Positions 42,928 to 54,514 are shown, numbered from the stretch's first letter. The stretch: 64,000 nucleotides of DNA from Heliocidaris tuberculata (GCA_025618425.1 CM046850.1:8225749-8289748), one strand, 5' to 3'. Notes: generated by a model from the letters alone, not told the origin. Numbers and translations: made by a program.

Positions 42928-45900
42928 GTAATGTTTAGAGACAATCACTTTGGTCCCGCTTGCTGGTTTTTATGTCAGTGAATAATGAATATTGAGGATT
43001 GCATGTGACAAAAATGAAGCTAATACTTAAGTTAGTACTACTACTAGTACTAGGGTCTGCTATATTTACTAGTGAGGTGGAAAGAATTCGTCTGGCATGC
43101 CAGGGCTTGCAATGCTCAGACTCAGAGTTAATTTTGAATTTCGGGACAATTGACCACATATCACATTCACAGGCATGACAGGGCTGCCAACTCTCACGCA
43201 TTGAGCGTGAGACTCACGCAATTCACCCAATTCTGACTGTCTCACTCTCTGATAAACAAATTCTCAAGCTGAACCCCCAAAATAGAAAGTAAAAAAAAAA
43301 AAATCTCTCCAAAATCTCTGATATTCCAAATATTCAATATGCCCAAGGCCTTTTGAGATTTTCGCGCGGGCACAAAGCAAAGCTTAACCAATGAAAATCA
43401 TTTTCGGTAGTGCGCAAAGATTGGATTGGATTGGATTACGATTGGTTATACTGCGTGTATGTATATACGTGTGACGACTATGATGAGTGTAACTAGATGG
43501 CCGGACTGACATGGCTTTGGTGCGGCAGCCCACCCGGGGCCCGAGCCCGGCCACGCTGCATACGTGGCTCAGCAGAGTTTGCCGTCGATCGTACACCAAC
43601 GTAATAGCCAGCACATCCCTCTACGGCCGGACAGCAGGATTTTGAAATTCTTATTAAAAAGCATGCAGTATTAAACAAATCTGGAATTTTGTAATTTTTC
43701 ATGCGGTCAGTGAACTACATGTGGCATTAATAACAATGTAACCTATTTATTACTTATTCAATTCACTTTAGTAAATTAACGTTAATGCTGCTTCTGCTAT
43801 GACTATATATGTGTTGAAATCATGACTAAAGTATGCACCAGATTGCACCATTTAAAATGTAAAATTGTCAGAGCTCCCTACCGTGGAAGGGGGGACACCC
43901 CCCCCCCCTTCCACCCCCCCGGTCGCTTCGCTCCCTCGCAATGTCTCACTCTAAACCCTCACTCAAGGTTGGCAGCCCTGCATTCAGCTTTATGTGCCGG
44001 AATGTTACATACTTTAAGTCTTTATATTGACATTTTGTGGTTAAAGGTTTGGTTCAATAGCTTTTGATTCAGAATCAGAGATCTAAAAAATATAAAAGAT
44101 GGATCAATAGAAAGAGAAAAAAACTCTGCATACACTGTCTATGTCCATTTCTGTTGCATGAACATTTTGCGTTTTGATGCCAGGAATTTTAAAACGAGAA
44201 TAAGCTTTAAAATCCTTAGATTGGCAACACACTGAGATGTTCAAAATCATTTTCCATCAAAATTGGCAATTTTTTCAACTTTTTGACATAATTCACAACA
44301 TATATTGTTTTCAAAGACATTATACATGTACCTCATTAGAACCACGTATGTAGCACTAAAAGAAAAAAATTAATGTTGCCAACTTGAAGAACAAAATGTG
44401 ATCAATTAAGCTCTTAAATAATTCCTGTCCTGAAAGGGTTAAATCAGTAAATTCTCTTCCAGGCAATTCTTGACTCGAAATGAACAAATTGTTTTTAAAG
44501 AAATGGGCAGAAGACATGCCAGACTTGGCATGCTTGACCGACAAATTGACAGTAATGGTTGAAAAGGTTTAATGGTATATTTTACTAGACTGCTAAGAAA
44601 GCATTTGTTTGCTTGTAAGTAAGCAACCAGGGGACTGACGCCTTTGGTTTCAGTCCTCTCCGAGCCAGAGGCACTCGTACAACATACAAGGTTATCTTTC
44701 TGACAGGAAGAGTTCAACGAGTTCAGGTTATCAGAGATTCCTCTTGGTGGTCTCTAGAAGTCTAGTAACAAGCGGAATACGGCAAGGGAGTGTACTTGGG
44801 CCTGTCCTCTTCCTGGTCTTCATTAATGACCTCCCATCTGGAGTTGTAAAGAGTTCATTTACTCAGCTAAGTAAAATAACTTTGCCAACTCTTTTCAAGA
44901 CATTAATCAGACACCACCTAGAATACAGGAGTGTCCTTTGGAACAGCAGATACAAGGAGGATGCCAAGAAGATTGTGAGGAGTTCAGAGGAAAGCAACCA
45001 AACTTGTGAGAGAGTTTAAGGACTTCCCATAGGAAAGAAGACTCAGAGAACTCAATTTGTACTCGCTATATTACAGAAGGAGAAGAGGAGACCTGATCGC
45101 TGTACACCATATCATGCATGGACTAATTGACATCCCTTCACACCACATGGAATGCTCTTCCACTCAACATAGCAAATGCTCATCTCCAATAGCCTTCCGT
45201 CTAAGATTGATGGAAGGCCAGAGCTGAATCAGAAAAGACTTTGTACTGGCACCATGTAAACTATGCACGTTGCAACCGAACTCACCTACCCACACACATT
45301 AACCCTTTCAGGACAGGAATTATTTAAGGGCTAAATTGATCGCATTTTGTTCTTCAAATTGGCAACAATAATATTTTCTTTTAGTGCTACATGGCTCTAA
45401 TAAGGTGCAATGTCTTTGAAAACAATATACATGTACATGGTTAGGAATTTGTCGAAAAGTTTTAAGAATTGCCAATTTTGATGAAAAAACAATGATTTTG
45501 AACCTCTCAATGTGTTGCCAATTTAAGGATCTCAAAGTTCATTCTCGTTTTTAAAATTCCTGGCATCAAACGCAATATGGTCATGCAATAATAATGGACA
45601 CAGTGTGTGTAGAAAATTTTGCTCTTTCTCCTCATGCATCTGGTTTATTTTTTAGAGCTCTGAATCAAAAGTTTTTGAGCCAAACCACAAAATGTGGTCA
45701 ATTGTCTTGAAAGGGTTAAGTAAACTGTCTGCAAGAATCTTCAAACCCAAAGGAGGCAGATGTAACCTGAAGAAGAAGAAGAACCTGGGTCCTTCCAGTT
45801 ACTAGACCACTGCTCTACCACTGAGCCATCGTGCCTCCTTTAGATAGAAATAACACCAACAAATGACAGGTTTTTTTCCAGCCATTTTGCTTGTTTGAGG

Positions 45901-48900
45901 TCAGAAGCAATTTGTTTGGTGTGTGGATCACTACAGAAATATGCTTTATGAAACGAAAGTAAACTTGTTAGACTGAATTTCTAAAAAATGTAGATGATTG
46001 AATAAAGGAATTTGGCAATGAGCTATCAATTCAATGTATTGTCAAATTGAGCCAAGTTAATCTCTGCTTCAAATGTTAACAAAGGAAATTCATATTTTTA
46101 ATTTGTGACTGTTGACTGTCTCCCAAATAGATTACCCCAAAAAACATGACAAAAGTCTCTGACAAGAGAGACGGTCTCCCAAATGGAAAAGAGTCTCCTG
46201 TATTGGCTCTCCACCTCTACTGGAGATTGGCAAAGTCAGTATAATGCCCTTCAGTTCAATTGTCCCATCACTTCTGTTCTGACAGCACATTATATCATTC
46301 TAATTTCCCTTGAATTCGTATATTTTGTCATCTCTTTCCTCTTCAGATTCTGCCTTGGAGAGTATTGATGGATGCCCTGACCCATCCTTTGTGAAGCTAA
46401 GGCACCCTAAGACAGGTAAAAAAATTCTTCTTCATCTTCTTCTTCTTCTTTTCTTCTTCCTCTTCCTCTTCCTCTTCCTCTTCCTCTAAGCTTCCTCTTC
46501 CCCTTCCTCTTCCTCTTCCTCTTCCTCTTCCTCTTCCTCTTCCTCTTCCTCTTCCTCTTCCTCTTCCTCTTCCTCTTCCTCTTCCTCTTCCTCTTCCTCT
46601 TCCTCTTCCTCTTCCTCTTCCTCTTCCTCTTCTTCTTCTTCTTCTTCTTCTTCTTCTTCTTCTTCTTCTTCTTCTTCTTCCTTTTGACTAAAAGTACAGT
46701 CCTCTGTGTAAAGCATTGTACTTTTGTGCGGTGCTGTGAAGTAGTGTCCTATGATACATTGTATGAGCCCAACACAAAGATTTTTACTGGTCACTGTACT
46801 AAATAGTAAAAGAAAATACTTAAAAATAATATAATACCTTTTAAAAAAATCTCTTAAACATTACACCGCCTGATTTGATCATTAAGTTAGAGAGATGCAG
46901 CAAAAATTTTTCTGAAATACTTCATTTTTCAAAAAATGTCTTTAAATTGAGATTATATGTATGATCCTTACAATATTGAAGTATATGTAACTTGCCAAAT
47001 TTTCATTGTGAAATGATCTTTACTATTAAATTTGTCTTGCCACTGTCAGTTTTACACTCCGGCATGTAAGTTCCATTCATTGCCACCACATTTAAAATAT
47101 AAATAAACAAAGATAGTGTATAAACTGCTGTCTGTGTGCTCAAATATTTGTTGTGTGTATTTTTGTGTTATGAATAAAAATAAAATTGGTCCATAATGGT
47201 CATAGTTTGCAGAACCAGGGTTACCAATATGAATAATTTTTGGAAATGCACATTTTCATTTACTTCTTATGCAAAATCTGGATTCCCTTACTGACGCCAA
47301 CCAAACACAACACAAATGGAAAGTTCTTACGAAACCAAAATAGGAAAGAATGTTTAAAACTAAATCTCCCCCTCACTATAAACTCAAGTGGTCAACTTTG
47401 TTTTAAAATCAAGATTTTAAAAAGGAAAAATTCATCAGCTTTGTACAGTAATTCATCTCAGGAGGGTTGATTAATAATTTTTTGTTCATCTTCTACTTTC
47501 AGAGACTGGAGCCATGTTTCTCTTCAGCAGTGATGGAACTAGTGTCCATGAGGTAATGAGATTCAAGAAGGACTTTGGATCATGGTTCATCAACGATTCC
47601 ATCCAACAAGGTCAGTTTGAAGAACAATAATTATGTCCTCCATTAATAGGTGGCACCAAGGGGAGGGGTGCTCTGACTAATATAGTGTGGACTTCAGGGT
47701 TAAAACAACTCTTTCCTGAAAAAACTTTGGATCAAATTTCATTGATGATTAATATACTAACTAGCTCATTAAATGCAGAAGTGGTAAATTGTACTTACCT
47801 TAACATACTACAAGCACCAGCTGTGTTCATCATTGTAATTATTGCATATTTGTTTACATACAAGTTATAACAGCATTAAGTTATATGTTTGGAGAAACAG
47901 TTATAAATGACTGACTCTTTGACCCCTGATCCTGCATGTCATTGTTCTGTGGACTACAGCCCACAAGACCAACATTGTCAGTCTGGCAGGCCATCTGAAA
48001 AGTTTTCAGAAGGCCCATGAGACCACGGGCTTCCTAACAATTTTTCAGAGGGTTCACCAGACCTACATTGTCGGTCTCATTGGCTGTGATCTACCAAGTC
48101 GTCATTCTGCTGGGATATCCCAGTTCCATGTCAGAAGAATGGCTAAATATCCACTGATGTTATTGCTTTATCTTTCTATTTATGACAGATGGGTCATTAG
48201 AGGTCATGACCCCTGTTGACCCTGTATTTCTAGCTCTGCCCTATCTGATCAAATCAAGTAAAGAGGTGTGTATGATCAATTTTCAATTTTTATCCAAACT
48301 CATGGAACATTTTTATCGCAAAATATTGTTAAGGTCTTGCAAGTGTACCAATTTTCTTTATGAAATTTTTTTGCTCTTCTGCAGAAAACTCCACCATGTA
48401 TCATTACAATATTCAGGGTTAGGGTAAGGCTCAAGGTCAGTGTTACTTGTGTGATTGGGTATTCTGCTGTTATTCCTTTTACATTATGATTCTTTTTATT
48501 TCAAGTTTACGAACAGCTATCCTAAACAAACTTCAACCTTACAAATAGCTACTCTTAATTCCAAGTTCTATTGATCATTTGGGCACAAGATATCATCCAT
48601 GGGGGAAAAAACCTTATACAAGCCTTATTTCTGTTCTAAGAAGAAAAATGTGACCTAGTCCTGACTTAGAGTACAATTTGGTTTTTGTATGTGATTATGT
48701 GCCCATGACCTGGAAACTAATCATTTTACTCAAATATAGTTAAAGATAAAGTTGAGTTCTGGTCATGAGATTAAATTGTGAAAGAAATGTCTCATAGCAG
48801 TTAGGAAAGGTTGATTATATACTAAGTAGCACATAAGAATTGGTGTATGCTGTAAGGCCCCTGTTCTTAAAGTGCAGCCCACGAGACGATTTCATGCGGC

Positions 48901-51900
48901 CCGCCATAATATCTAGAAAAAAATATTCTTGTTTTATGTATGTGGATACATAATTTATCATCCTAACTATTGGTATGAATAAAGATATCGAAATTTTTGC
49001 TCGCTCGCTGCGCTCGCTTGCAAATAGCATATCATATTAATTATCCTTTCCCTGGGCCTATCCTACCACGCCAGTTTGAAAAAAAAAACATCAAACGAAG
49101 AAAATAATTGTTTATGATATAAAACAGGAGAGATATTCTAAAATTGTTCCACCGTCCTTAGATTCAGGGATGGGTGCTGCAGCCCATATTCCCCCAGGAA
49201 TATCAAAATTACCCGGCATTTGGGCACCCACCACATCATTTTTTTTTTGGAAGTGAAATGGTCTCTTTGTTATTTTATCTCTTATCTATGAATTAACACA
49301 TCTTGATGAAGAAATTACATTTTCACGGTTCTAAAGTGTCATTTTTTTTTCGCTAGCTTTGCTCGCTAGTTGAATGACAAACCAGAAAGTTAATACACAA
49401 TGTATTCGGGCCGAAGAGACGTCAGTCCCATTACGTATTTGTATGTATGTGTAATACTCAGTGGCCCGCGACGTAATCTCAGGAATATTTCTGGCCCGCT
49501 TGACAAAATAATTAAGAACCCATGCTGTAAGGTTTTGGAATCTCCAAAATGATGAGAAATGAACTCAATCATGCTGAGAGTCACGTGCACTGCACACAGA
49601 AATGTGTATATAAGACCCAAATATTTCAGCTGTTCCTTGTCATTTTTGAATGTGAGGGCATATGAAGAGCAGTCCTTTTCAGGGGACATTTCAACTATGA
49701 TAATCATCCAAACAAACATAAAAAGTATGAGAAAGCTCACAAATTATTTTTAACCTTTCCCGGAACTCAACCTTCTCTTTAAGTCTTGCAAACCAAAATC
49801 ATTAAACAAATTAACCTACATTTTGTTTTTGTTTTTCCTTCGCAGCGAAACAAATTCATGACCCTGGACCAGATAATCCTTGATGATGATTACCCACAAT
49901 GCATCAGGTTACTTCACTGCTCCGGAATGTCTGATATAGAAAGTGTAGCTGATGTCAAAGGTCAGTTTGAATTCATGATTTTTTTTTTCAATTTTTTTTT
50001 TCAAATTTTTTTTACATAAAGTATTATACAATGAAAAAGTTTAAGTAGAAGAAATGCTGATGTAATCTGTATGAGTGAATATACACGCAAAGCAATTACT
50101 GACAATAAAATGAAGGAATTATCAATAGTAAAGCAAACTTATTGATATTTTTCCAGGAAATTTCTTTTGTGAATACATTTTTAAAATCTAAATTCTGTCC
50201 AACTCCAAAATCATTGGTGTGGCCAGACAGTCATGAATATCCAATAGCGTTTGTGAGAGGTTCAATTAATCCATAGATAGGAACTCAACACCATTGTCAC
50301 TACCAATAAAATTCTGATTCCAATAACTTTTGGGACTGATTTTTCATCAGTTACTAGTATTGTGAAAAGGTAAATAGTTTTTTTTTCTTTTTAACCTTTA
50401 AAATTAAAAAAAGAAAGATTTTTTTTTTTTTATAATTTTCATTAGGGAGTGGGGATGTGAGAGCCTATCGATATGACAGGTCAAAGACATTAGACTGGTT
50501 GAAAGACAAAGTTGAGCAGACAGCAGCACATCTAGGGCAGACAGATATACATGTAGCCAGTGGGGCACAGTCAACAACGTTTGTGCGGAGCAGTAAAGAG
50601 CAGGGTGCATCTGAAGGTAAGGTTTGTCATGTGAACCCAATTTTTGTGCTTTATGATTACTTCCATTGACAACCAAATTTCAGGGAGTGCACAAAATCCC
50701 TTATTTTGTTCCTGTTTCCAATGTTTTGAAGGAAAAATAGCATACACAAAAATTGTGGTTTTAAATGGCTGTAACATTTAAAACATAAAATAAATGGCAA
50801 CAAATGATCAGTACATGTATTCATGTTTTCTCCAGGAGCCGCAAAGTGTCACAAAAAGACATTGTTGAGAACAGCCCTTGTCAAGAACAATAGAATACCT
50901 ATATTACTCAACAACAAAAAATATTTGAATGACATTGCATTATTTTTCCCAACAGAGGACTACCAGAGGTACGCTGCAGGGCTTGTATCTGATTACCTGA
51001 CCTCTGACCTCAGCAAACAGCTATTTGAACATATAGGGTAAGTACGAGGGAATATTAACACCCCAAACAAACAATAAAATGAAAGTGAAATGAAGTGAAA
51101 TAAATTGAAATTAAAAAGACATAATTGTTGTAAAAATACAAGAGATGGGGAAAAAAGAGAGAAAATGTATTTTATTCTTTTGGCACCATTGCTAAACACT
51201 TTTTAAAGGTGTTATTTAACATTTTTGAAAGTCTTGTGCATATTTTTAAAGATATGATATTATTTTATTAATACATATTTGTTTGAAAGTATGGTGTAAC
51301 ACTTGCGTTATCCGTTTCCAAATTGTATTCAATGATGCATTATTTACTTTGTGGTCAGGTTTTGGTTATGTCATCTATAACCCTTTCAGGACAGGAATTA
51401 TTTAAGGGCTAAACTGATCTCATTTCTTTCTTAAAATTGGCAACAATAATATTTTTCTTTTAATGCTACACGGTTCTAATAAGGTGCAATGTCTTTGAGA
51501 ACAATATACATGGTTAGGAATTTTGTAGAAAAGTTGAAAAAATTGTCAATTTTGATGAAAAACGGTGATTTTGAACCTCTCAATGTGTTGCCAGTTTAAG
51601 GATTTCAAAGCTTATTCTTGTTTTCAAAATTACTGGCATCAAATGTAATATGGTTAGGCAATAAAAATGGACAAAGCGTGTGCAGAAGTTTTTGCTCTTT
51701 CTACTCATGCATCTGGTATATTTTTTAGAGCTCTGAATCAAAAGTTCGTGAGCCAAACCACAAAATGTGGTCAATTGTCTCGAAAGGGTTAATTCCTTTT
51801 ATTACTGTTGATTTGGCAGAATCAAGGAGGTATCTGAGAAAGTTTCCAAGGCTCTTGAGAATGGTAACGAACCCCCTCTGAAGGTAAGAAGGTCTTTAAC

Positions 51901-54495
51901 CCATATACCCCCCCCAAAAAAAAAAATAAATAAATAAATAAATAAATAAAAATAAAAATTATGAAGATATCACATTGTGTTTCAGGATGTACAAAATTAC
52001 CAGAAGTTCTTGAATTCTAAGTTTTAAATCTTTGAGGTGATGCCAAATGTGTTCTTTGGTACTTGTCACATTGACAATATGCAGCATATTTTAGCCAATG
52101 AATGCCACAAAATTGTATAGAAACTTGATCATACTCAAATGAACACTAATCTTCAAAGAAACTCGTTTGCAGAGTAAAATTTTAATGAAGTTTGATTGGT
52201 TGGAATGTATATAACTATAGTTTTACTATGTGATGATGCAGTTTGGCAGGATATTACTGGTAAATATAAAAGTCAGATATTTATAGAACTTATTCTGATT
52301 GGTTCATTCTTCTTTTAAATTTCCTTCTTCTGTTTCCCTGTTGACCACATCTTTCCACATTTTGCTGTTGTCACATTGATACAAAACAGCTCTATACTGC
52401 TTTAGCCAACTGTAATTCAATTTGAACTTAGTTTTAGGACATTTGGTACGAAATTGTGTACATAGAGAAGTAGAAACAAAGGTATATTTTTTAGCATAAA
52501 GATGGAAAGACAGAAGACAGTGATAGAGAAAATAACCAAAAGGAGACAAAATTGATCAATTTTAGGATATAATTTGTATGATTAACCCATTTAGGACAGG
52601 GATTATTTAAGGGCTAAATTGATCACATTTTATTCTTCAAATTGGCAACAATAATATTTTCCTTTTAGTGCTACATGGTTCTAATATGGTGTAATGTCTT
52701 TGAAAACAATATACATGGTTAGAAATTTGTTGAATAGTTGAAAGAAATTGCCAATTTTGATGAAAAACAATTATTTTAAACCTCTCAACGTGTTGCCAAT
52801 TTAAGGATCTCAGAGCTTATTCTTGTTTTTAAAATTCCTGGCATCAAACGCTATATGGTCATGCAATAAAAATGGACATAGTGTGTGCAGAAAATTTTGC
52901 TCTTTCTACTCGTATATTTTTTAGAGCTCTGGGTATCGTTTCATCAAACGATCATAAGTACAAGTTCGCCGACATCCTATTGAAACGCGTGTTAATTTTA
53001 ATACACGCGTTTCAATGTGATGTCGGCGAACTTGTACTTATGACCGTTTGATGAAACGCTGCCCTGGATCAAAAGTTATTGAGCCAAACCACAAAATGTG
53101 GTCAGTTGTCTCGAAAGGGTTAATAATGTCAACACGATTCTTTTCCTGATTGTACACAGAAAGCAAGAATATCGTCTGATATAAAGGCAGAACCAGAAGA
53201 AGATTACTCTAAGGGATTCACAGCTTCAAATGATGGAAAGAAAGAAAAGGTAAGACCAACAATGAAGACAAACCAGAAATTTCAAAAATTTCAACTCAAT
53301 TTCAACTCATTTTAAAAAGAATGATTTCACAACTCCAGAATGAAAAGGTGAGTATGAATGATAAATACTCCTAGCATCATTAATATTGCTAATTTATATC
53401 AGACTGATTTATATATTCTTGTAAGCTTTATTCTCTCTCTCTCTATTTATCTTTCTATCTGTCTCCCTCCCTCTGCCTATTTCATTCACTTTCTTCTCCC
53501 CCTCTCACTCTCTCTCTCTTCCTTTATCTCTCTCTCTCTATCCCTTTCTCTCTTTCCTGTAATGACATTATATTAGGGATTACTATTCAGTTTACTTTTG
53601 ACCAACTTGTTTTTGTCCATCTTGGAATATGTCATTTTATTGATATACAGGATGGCCCAAAAAGAATGCAACACCTGAGATCTGCAATTTCAATGACATT
53701 ATTGGCACAATATATTAGTTATTATTTCACTGGATAGAAAATTCTCTTCCGAGTAAAATGACACCAAGATAATCAATTTTGGGTAAGGTGTTTTGCTTCT
53801 ACGGCGATTTTGTGAGGCAATGTCATTTTCAAAATTTGCTACATTTGCAACCATAGTCATGCTTGAAGCAGCGAGAAATTTGCCTATGATGGATTTCAAT
53901 ATAGTCAGCTTTGTTGATGATTGTATGACTGCTCTTGCTTTGAAAATGAAGACAAAATGGATGAAATGGAGATTATATGGAAAGCGTCATAAGCAAATTT
54001 CTTGCTGCTTCAAAAAAAAGAGCAAATTTTGAAAATGACATTGCCTGACAAAAATAGCTGTAGAATCAAAACGCCTTATCCAAAGTTTATGATCTTGGTG
54101 TCATTTTACTTAGGAAAGAATTTCTACCCAATAAAACAAAGATTAATGATATTGTGTCAATGATGGTGTTGAAATTGCAGATCTCAGGTGTTGCATTTTT
54201 TTCTGGGCCACCCTGTATATGTTTACCTTTAGCCTAAAGCTTTAAGTCTTCAGACTCCCCTTTTCGGTGTTTGAGTTCCGTACCTGAAACGAAACAAAAC
54301 AAAGGAAATGAAATTAAGTGAGATAGAATGTTATATAGTTCATTTTTCTTGACCTTGCATAATTCATTTGTTGTTATTTTTTAATTCTGTCAACAGAATG
54401 GAAAGATGACCGCTGCTCAGAAGGCGCTGAGTAAAGTGGACAAGAAGGGAATGAAGAGCATCTCCAGTTTTTTCGCCGTAAAGCCAAAAAAATGA
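42846..54495 (+). CDS. RNASEH2B: RNASEH2B gene, complete, 10 coding exons (span)
   Basis: This encodes the B subunit of nuclear RNase H2, the heterotrimer that nicks DNA at embedded ribonucleotides and removes RNA:DNA hybrids. B and C scaffold the catalytic A subunit, and B recruits the enzyme to PCNA (family knowledge). Joined exons total 957 nt: 318 residues plus stop, against 312 in human, with phase kept at all nine junctions. Landmarks: Lys/Arg-rich N-terminus (1-20); the triple-barrel region with [12 protein letters not shown] and [15 protein letters not shown]; a helical part with [15 protein letters not shown]; a low-complexity linker; [18 protein letters not shown]; and a PIP box M305-F312 (MKSISSFF). 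An E2F-like site lies upstream. Confidence 0.95.
43179..43980. mobile_element. hAT-like element, 0.8 kb
   Basis: CAGGGCTGCCAACTCTCACG at the left and GTTGGCAGCCCTG at the right are inverted ends of the CAGGG hAT type, and CTCACGC/CTCACTC motifs recur near both ends. No target duplication was found. The interior includes a C-rich run and GC-rich sequence but no transposase. Confidence 0.65.
44058..44438 (-). mobile_element. piggyBac-like MITE, one end lost
   Basis: Ends CAGGACAGGAATT and CCCTTTC on the minus strand, followed by TTAA at 44439-44442. The other end is degraded. The body matches the 45303-45715 copy in reverse. Confidence 0.8.
44710..45200 (+). mobile_element. CR1/jockey-like LINE remnant
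   Basis: [19 protein letters not shown] followed by INDLPSG is the RT block before the catalytic region. After an internal deletion it resumes with [19 protein letters not shown], an [14 protein letters not shown] piece across a frameshift, and [20 protein letters not shown]. These are typical of the RT C-terminal region in this class. The catalytic FADD block is missing. Dead. Confidence 0.85.
45303..45715 (+). mobile_element. piggyBac-like MITE, best copy
   Basis: Perfect TTAA on both sides (45299-45302, 45716-45719), ends CCCTTTCAGGACAGG and GTCTTGAAAGGG. About 413 bp, no ORF of note. TTAA duplication with CCC(T) ends is the rule for piggyBac. Used as the family reference. Confidence 0.88.
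45752..45838 (-). tRNA. tRNA-like pseudogene or SINE head
   Basis: On the minus strand: 7-bp acceptor stem GGAGGCA / TGCCTCC, an A-box region GATGGCTCAGTGGTAGAGC with D stem GCTC/GAGC, and an anticodon-like arm whose 7-base loop GTCTAGT would give anticodon CTA. The T arm starts CCCAGGTTC but is disrupted by TTC units. This cannot be a working tRNA as read; it is a pseudogene or the tRNA part of a SINE. Confidence 0.5.
46347..46415 (+). CDS. RNASEH2B: RNASEH2B coding exon 2
   Basis: Residues 29-50: [20 protein letters not shown], then KT. Matches human FVKLVNP. Acceptor cctcttcag; donor G|gtaaaa, followed 17 bp later by a long TTC/TTCCTC repeat. Confidence 0.92.
46433..46681. repeat. (TTCCTC)n / (TTC)n microsatellite
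   Basis: About 30 TTCCTC hexamers bordered by TTC runs, just inside RNASEH2B intron 2. The minus-strand frame is pure poly-Glu and not a gene. Confidence 0.95.
47503..47610 (+). CDS. RNASEH2B: RNASEH2B coding exon 3
   Basis: Residues 52-86: [20 protein letters not shown], then [15 protein letters not shown]. Human equivalents are AIYLFN and HHSWFINQSVQ. Acceptor tactttcag; donor G|gtcagt. Confidence 0.94.
48189..48265 (+). CDS. RNASEH2B: RNASEH2B coding exon 4
   Basis: Residues 88-112: [20 protein letters not shown], then KSSKE. TPVDP-FL--YLIK is the strongest family signature. Donor GAG|gtgtgt. Confidence 0.95.
48740..49782. mobile_element. TTAAAGA-type MITE split by a nested element
   Basis: Left end TTAAAGATAAAGTTGAGTTC at 48740, right end GAACTCAACCTTCTCTTTAA ending 49782. 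The family body is interrupted between about 48859 and 49523 by a hAT-like insert. In RNASEH2B intron 4. Confidence 0.8.
48859..49523. mobile_element. hAT-like insert in a MITE
   Basis: Flanked by the direct repeat ATGCTGTAAGG (48847-48857 and 49522-49532), which contains the 8-bp target duplication. The ends CTGTTCTTAAAGTG and TTAAGAACCCA are inverted. GCGGCCCGCC and GTGGCCCGCGAC lie subterminally, as in many hAT elements with GGTTCTTAA ends. No transposase frame. Confidence 0.65.
49846..49960 (+). CDS. RNASEH2B: RNASEH2B coding exon 5
   Basis: Residues 113-150: [20 protein letters not shown], then [18 protein letters not shown]. Human has [21 protein letters not shown]. Acceptor ccttcgcag; donor G|gtcagt. 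Confidence 0.94.
50446..50616 (+). CDS. RNASEH2B: RNASEH2B coding exon 6
   Basis: Residues 152-207: [20 protein letters not shown], then KVEQTAAHL, later [20 protein letters not shown]. Human counterparts are [20 protein letters not shown] and SRVQSTAF. Longest coding exon (171 nt). Confidence 0.94.
50956..51037 (+). CDS. RNASEH2B: RNASEH2B coding exon 7
   Basis: Residues 209-234: [20 protein letters not shown], then KQLFEHI (E208 is split). Nearly human EEDYIRYAHGLISDYI. Donor GG|gtaagt. Confidence 0.95.
51381..51788 (+). mobile_element. piggyBac-like MITE copy
   Basis: CCCTTTCAGGACAGGAATT ... GTCTCGAAAGGG, TTAA at the right (51789-51792), ATAA at the left. About 408 bp, 30 bp before exon 8's acceptor. 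In RNASEH2B intron 7. Confidence 0.85.
51820..51883 (+). CDS. RNASEH2B: RNASEH2B coding exon 8
   Basis: Residues 236-256: [20 protein letters not shown], then K. Low conservation linker, accepted because phase and splice sites (gatttggcag; AAG|gtaaga) fit exactly. Confidence 0.85.
52586..53119 (+). mobile_element. piggyBac-like MITE with nested foldback
   Basis: TTAA on both sides (52582-52585, 53120-53123); ends CCCATTTAGGACAGG and GTCTCGAAAGGG. A 137-bp foldback (52929-53065) sits between AGAGCTCTG and GATCAAAAG. Confidence 0.88.
52929..53065. mobile_element. foldback nested in piggyBac-like MITE
   Basis: GGGTATCGTTTCATCAAACG and CGTTTGATGAAACGCTGCCC are inverted ends; arms continue as CATAAGTACAAGTTCGCCGA and its complement, with ACACGCGTTTCAAT near the loop. 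Ends resemble the GGGCCC-type family. Confidence 0.85.
53160..53249 (+). CDS. RNASEH2B: RNASEH2B coding exon 9
   Basis: Residues 257-286: [20 protein letters not shown], then [10 protein letters not shown]. Resembles human KKIKLSDEPVEAKEDYTKF. Acceptor tgtacacag, phase 0 at both ends. Confidence 0.92.
53648..54215. mobile_element. 568-bp foldback, mariner-like ends
   Basis: CAGGATGGCCCAAAAAGAAT ... TTCTGGGCCACCCTG with TA on both sides (53646-53647, 54216-54217). Nearly the whole element folds: ACCTGAGATCTGCAATTTCA pairs with the right arm, and inner GCAGCGAGAAATTTGC pairs with GCAAATTTCTTGCTGC. Arms are 230 nt or more, loop about 100 nt. In RNASEH2B intron 9. Confidence 0.85.
54397..54495 (+). 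CDS. RNASEH2B: RNASEH2B coding exon 10 (last)
   Basis: Residues 287-318: [20 protein letters not shown], then [12 protein letters not shown] and [20 protein letters not shown] is nearly identical to human, and MKSISSFF is the PIP box that binds PCNA. Confidence 0.97.
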   Translation, partial: NGKMTAAQKALSKVDKKGMKSISSFFAVKPKK

Positions 54496-54514
54496 TAGAT
54501 TTTCTTTGAAGAAC

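Noticed and set aside
46486..46794. Poly-glutamate open frame on the minus strand
   Set aside because: It is the translation of the TTCCTC/TTC microsatellite inside an RNASEH2B intron.
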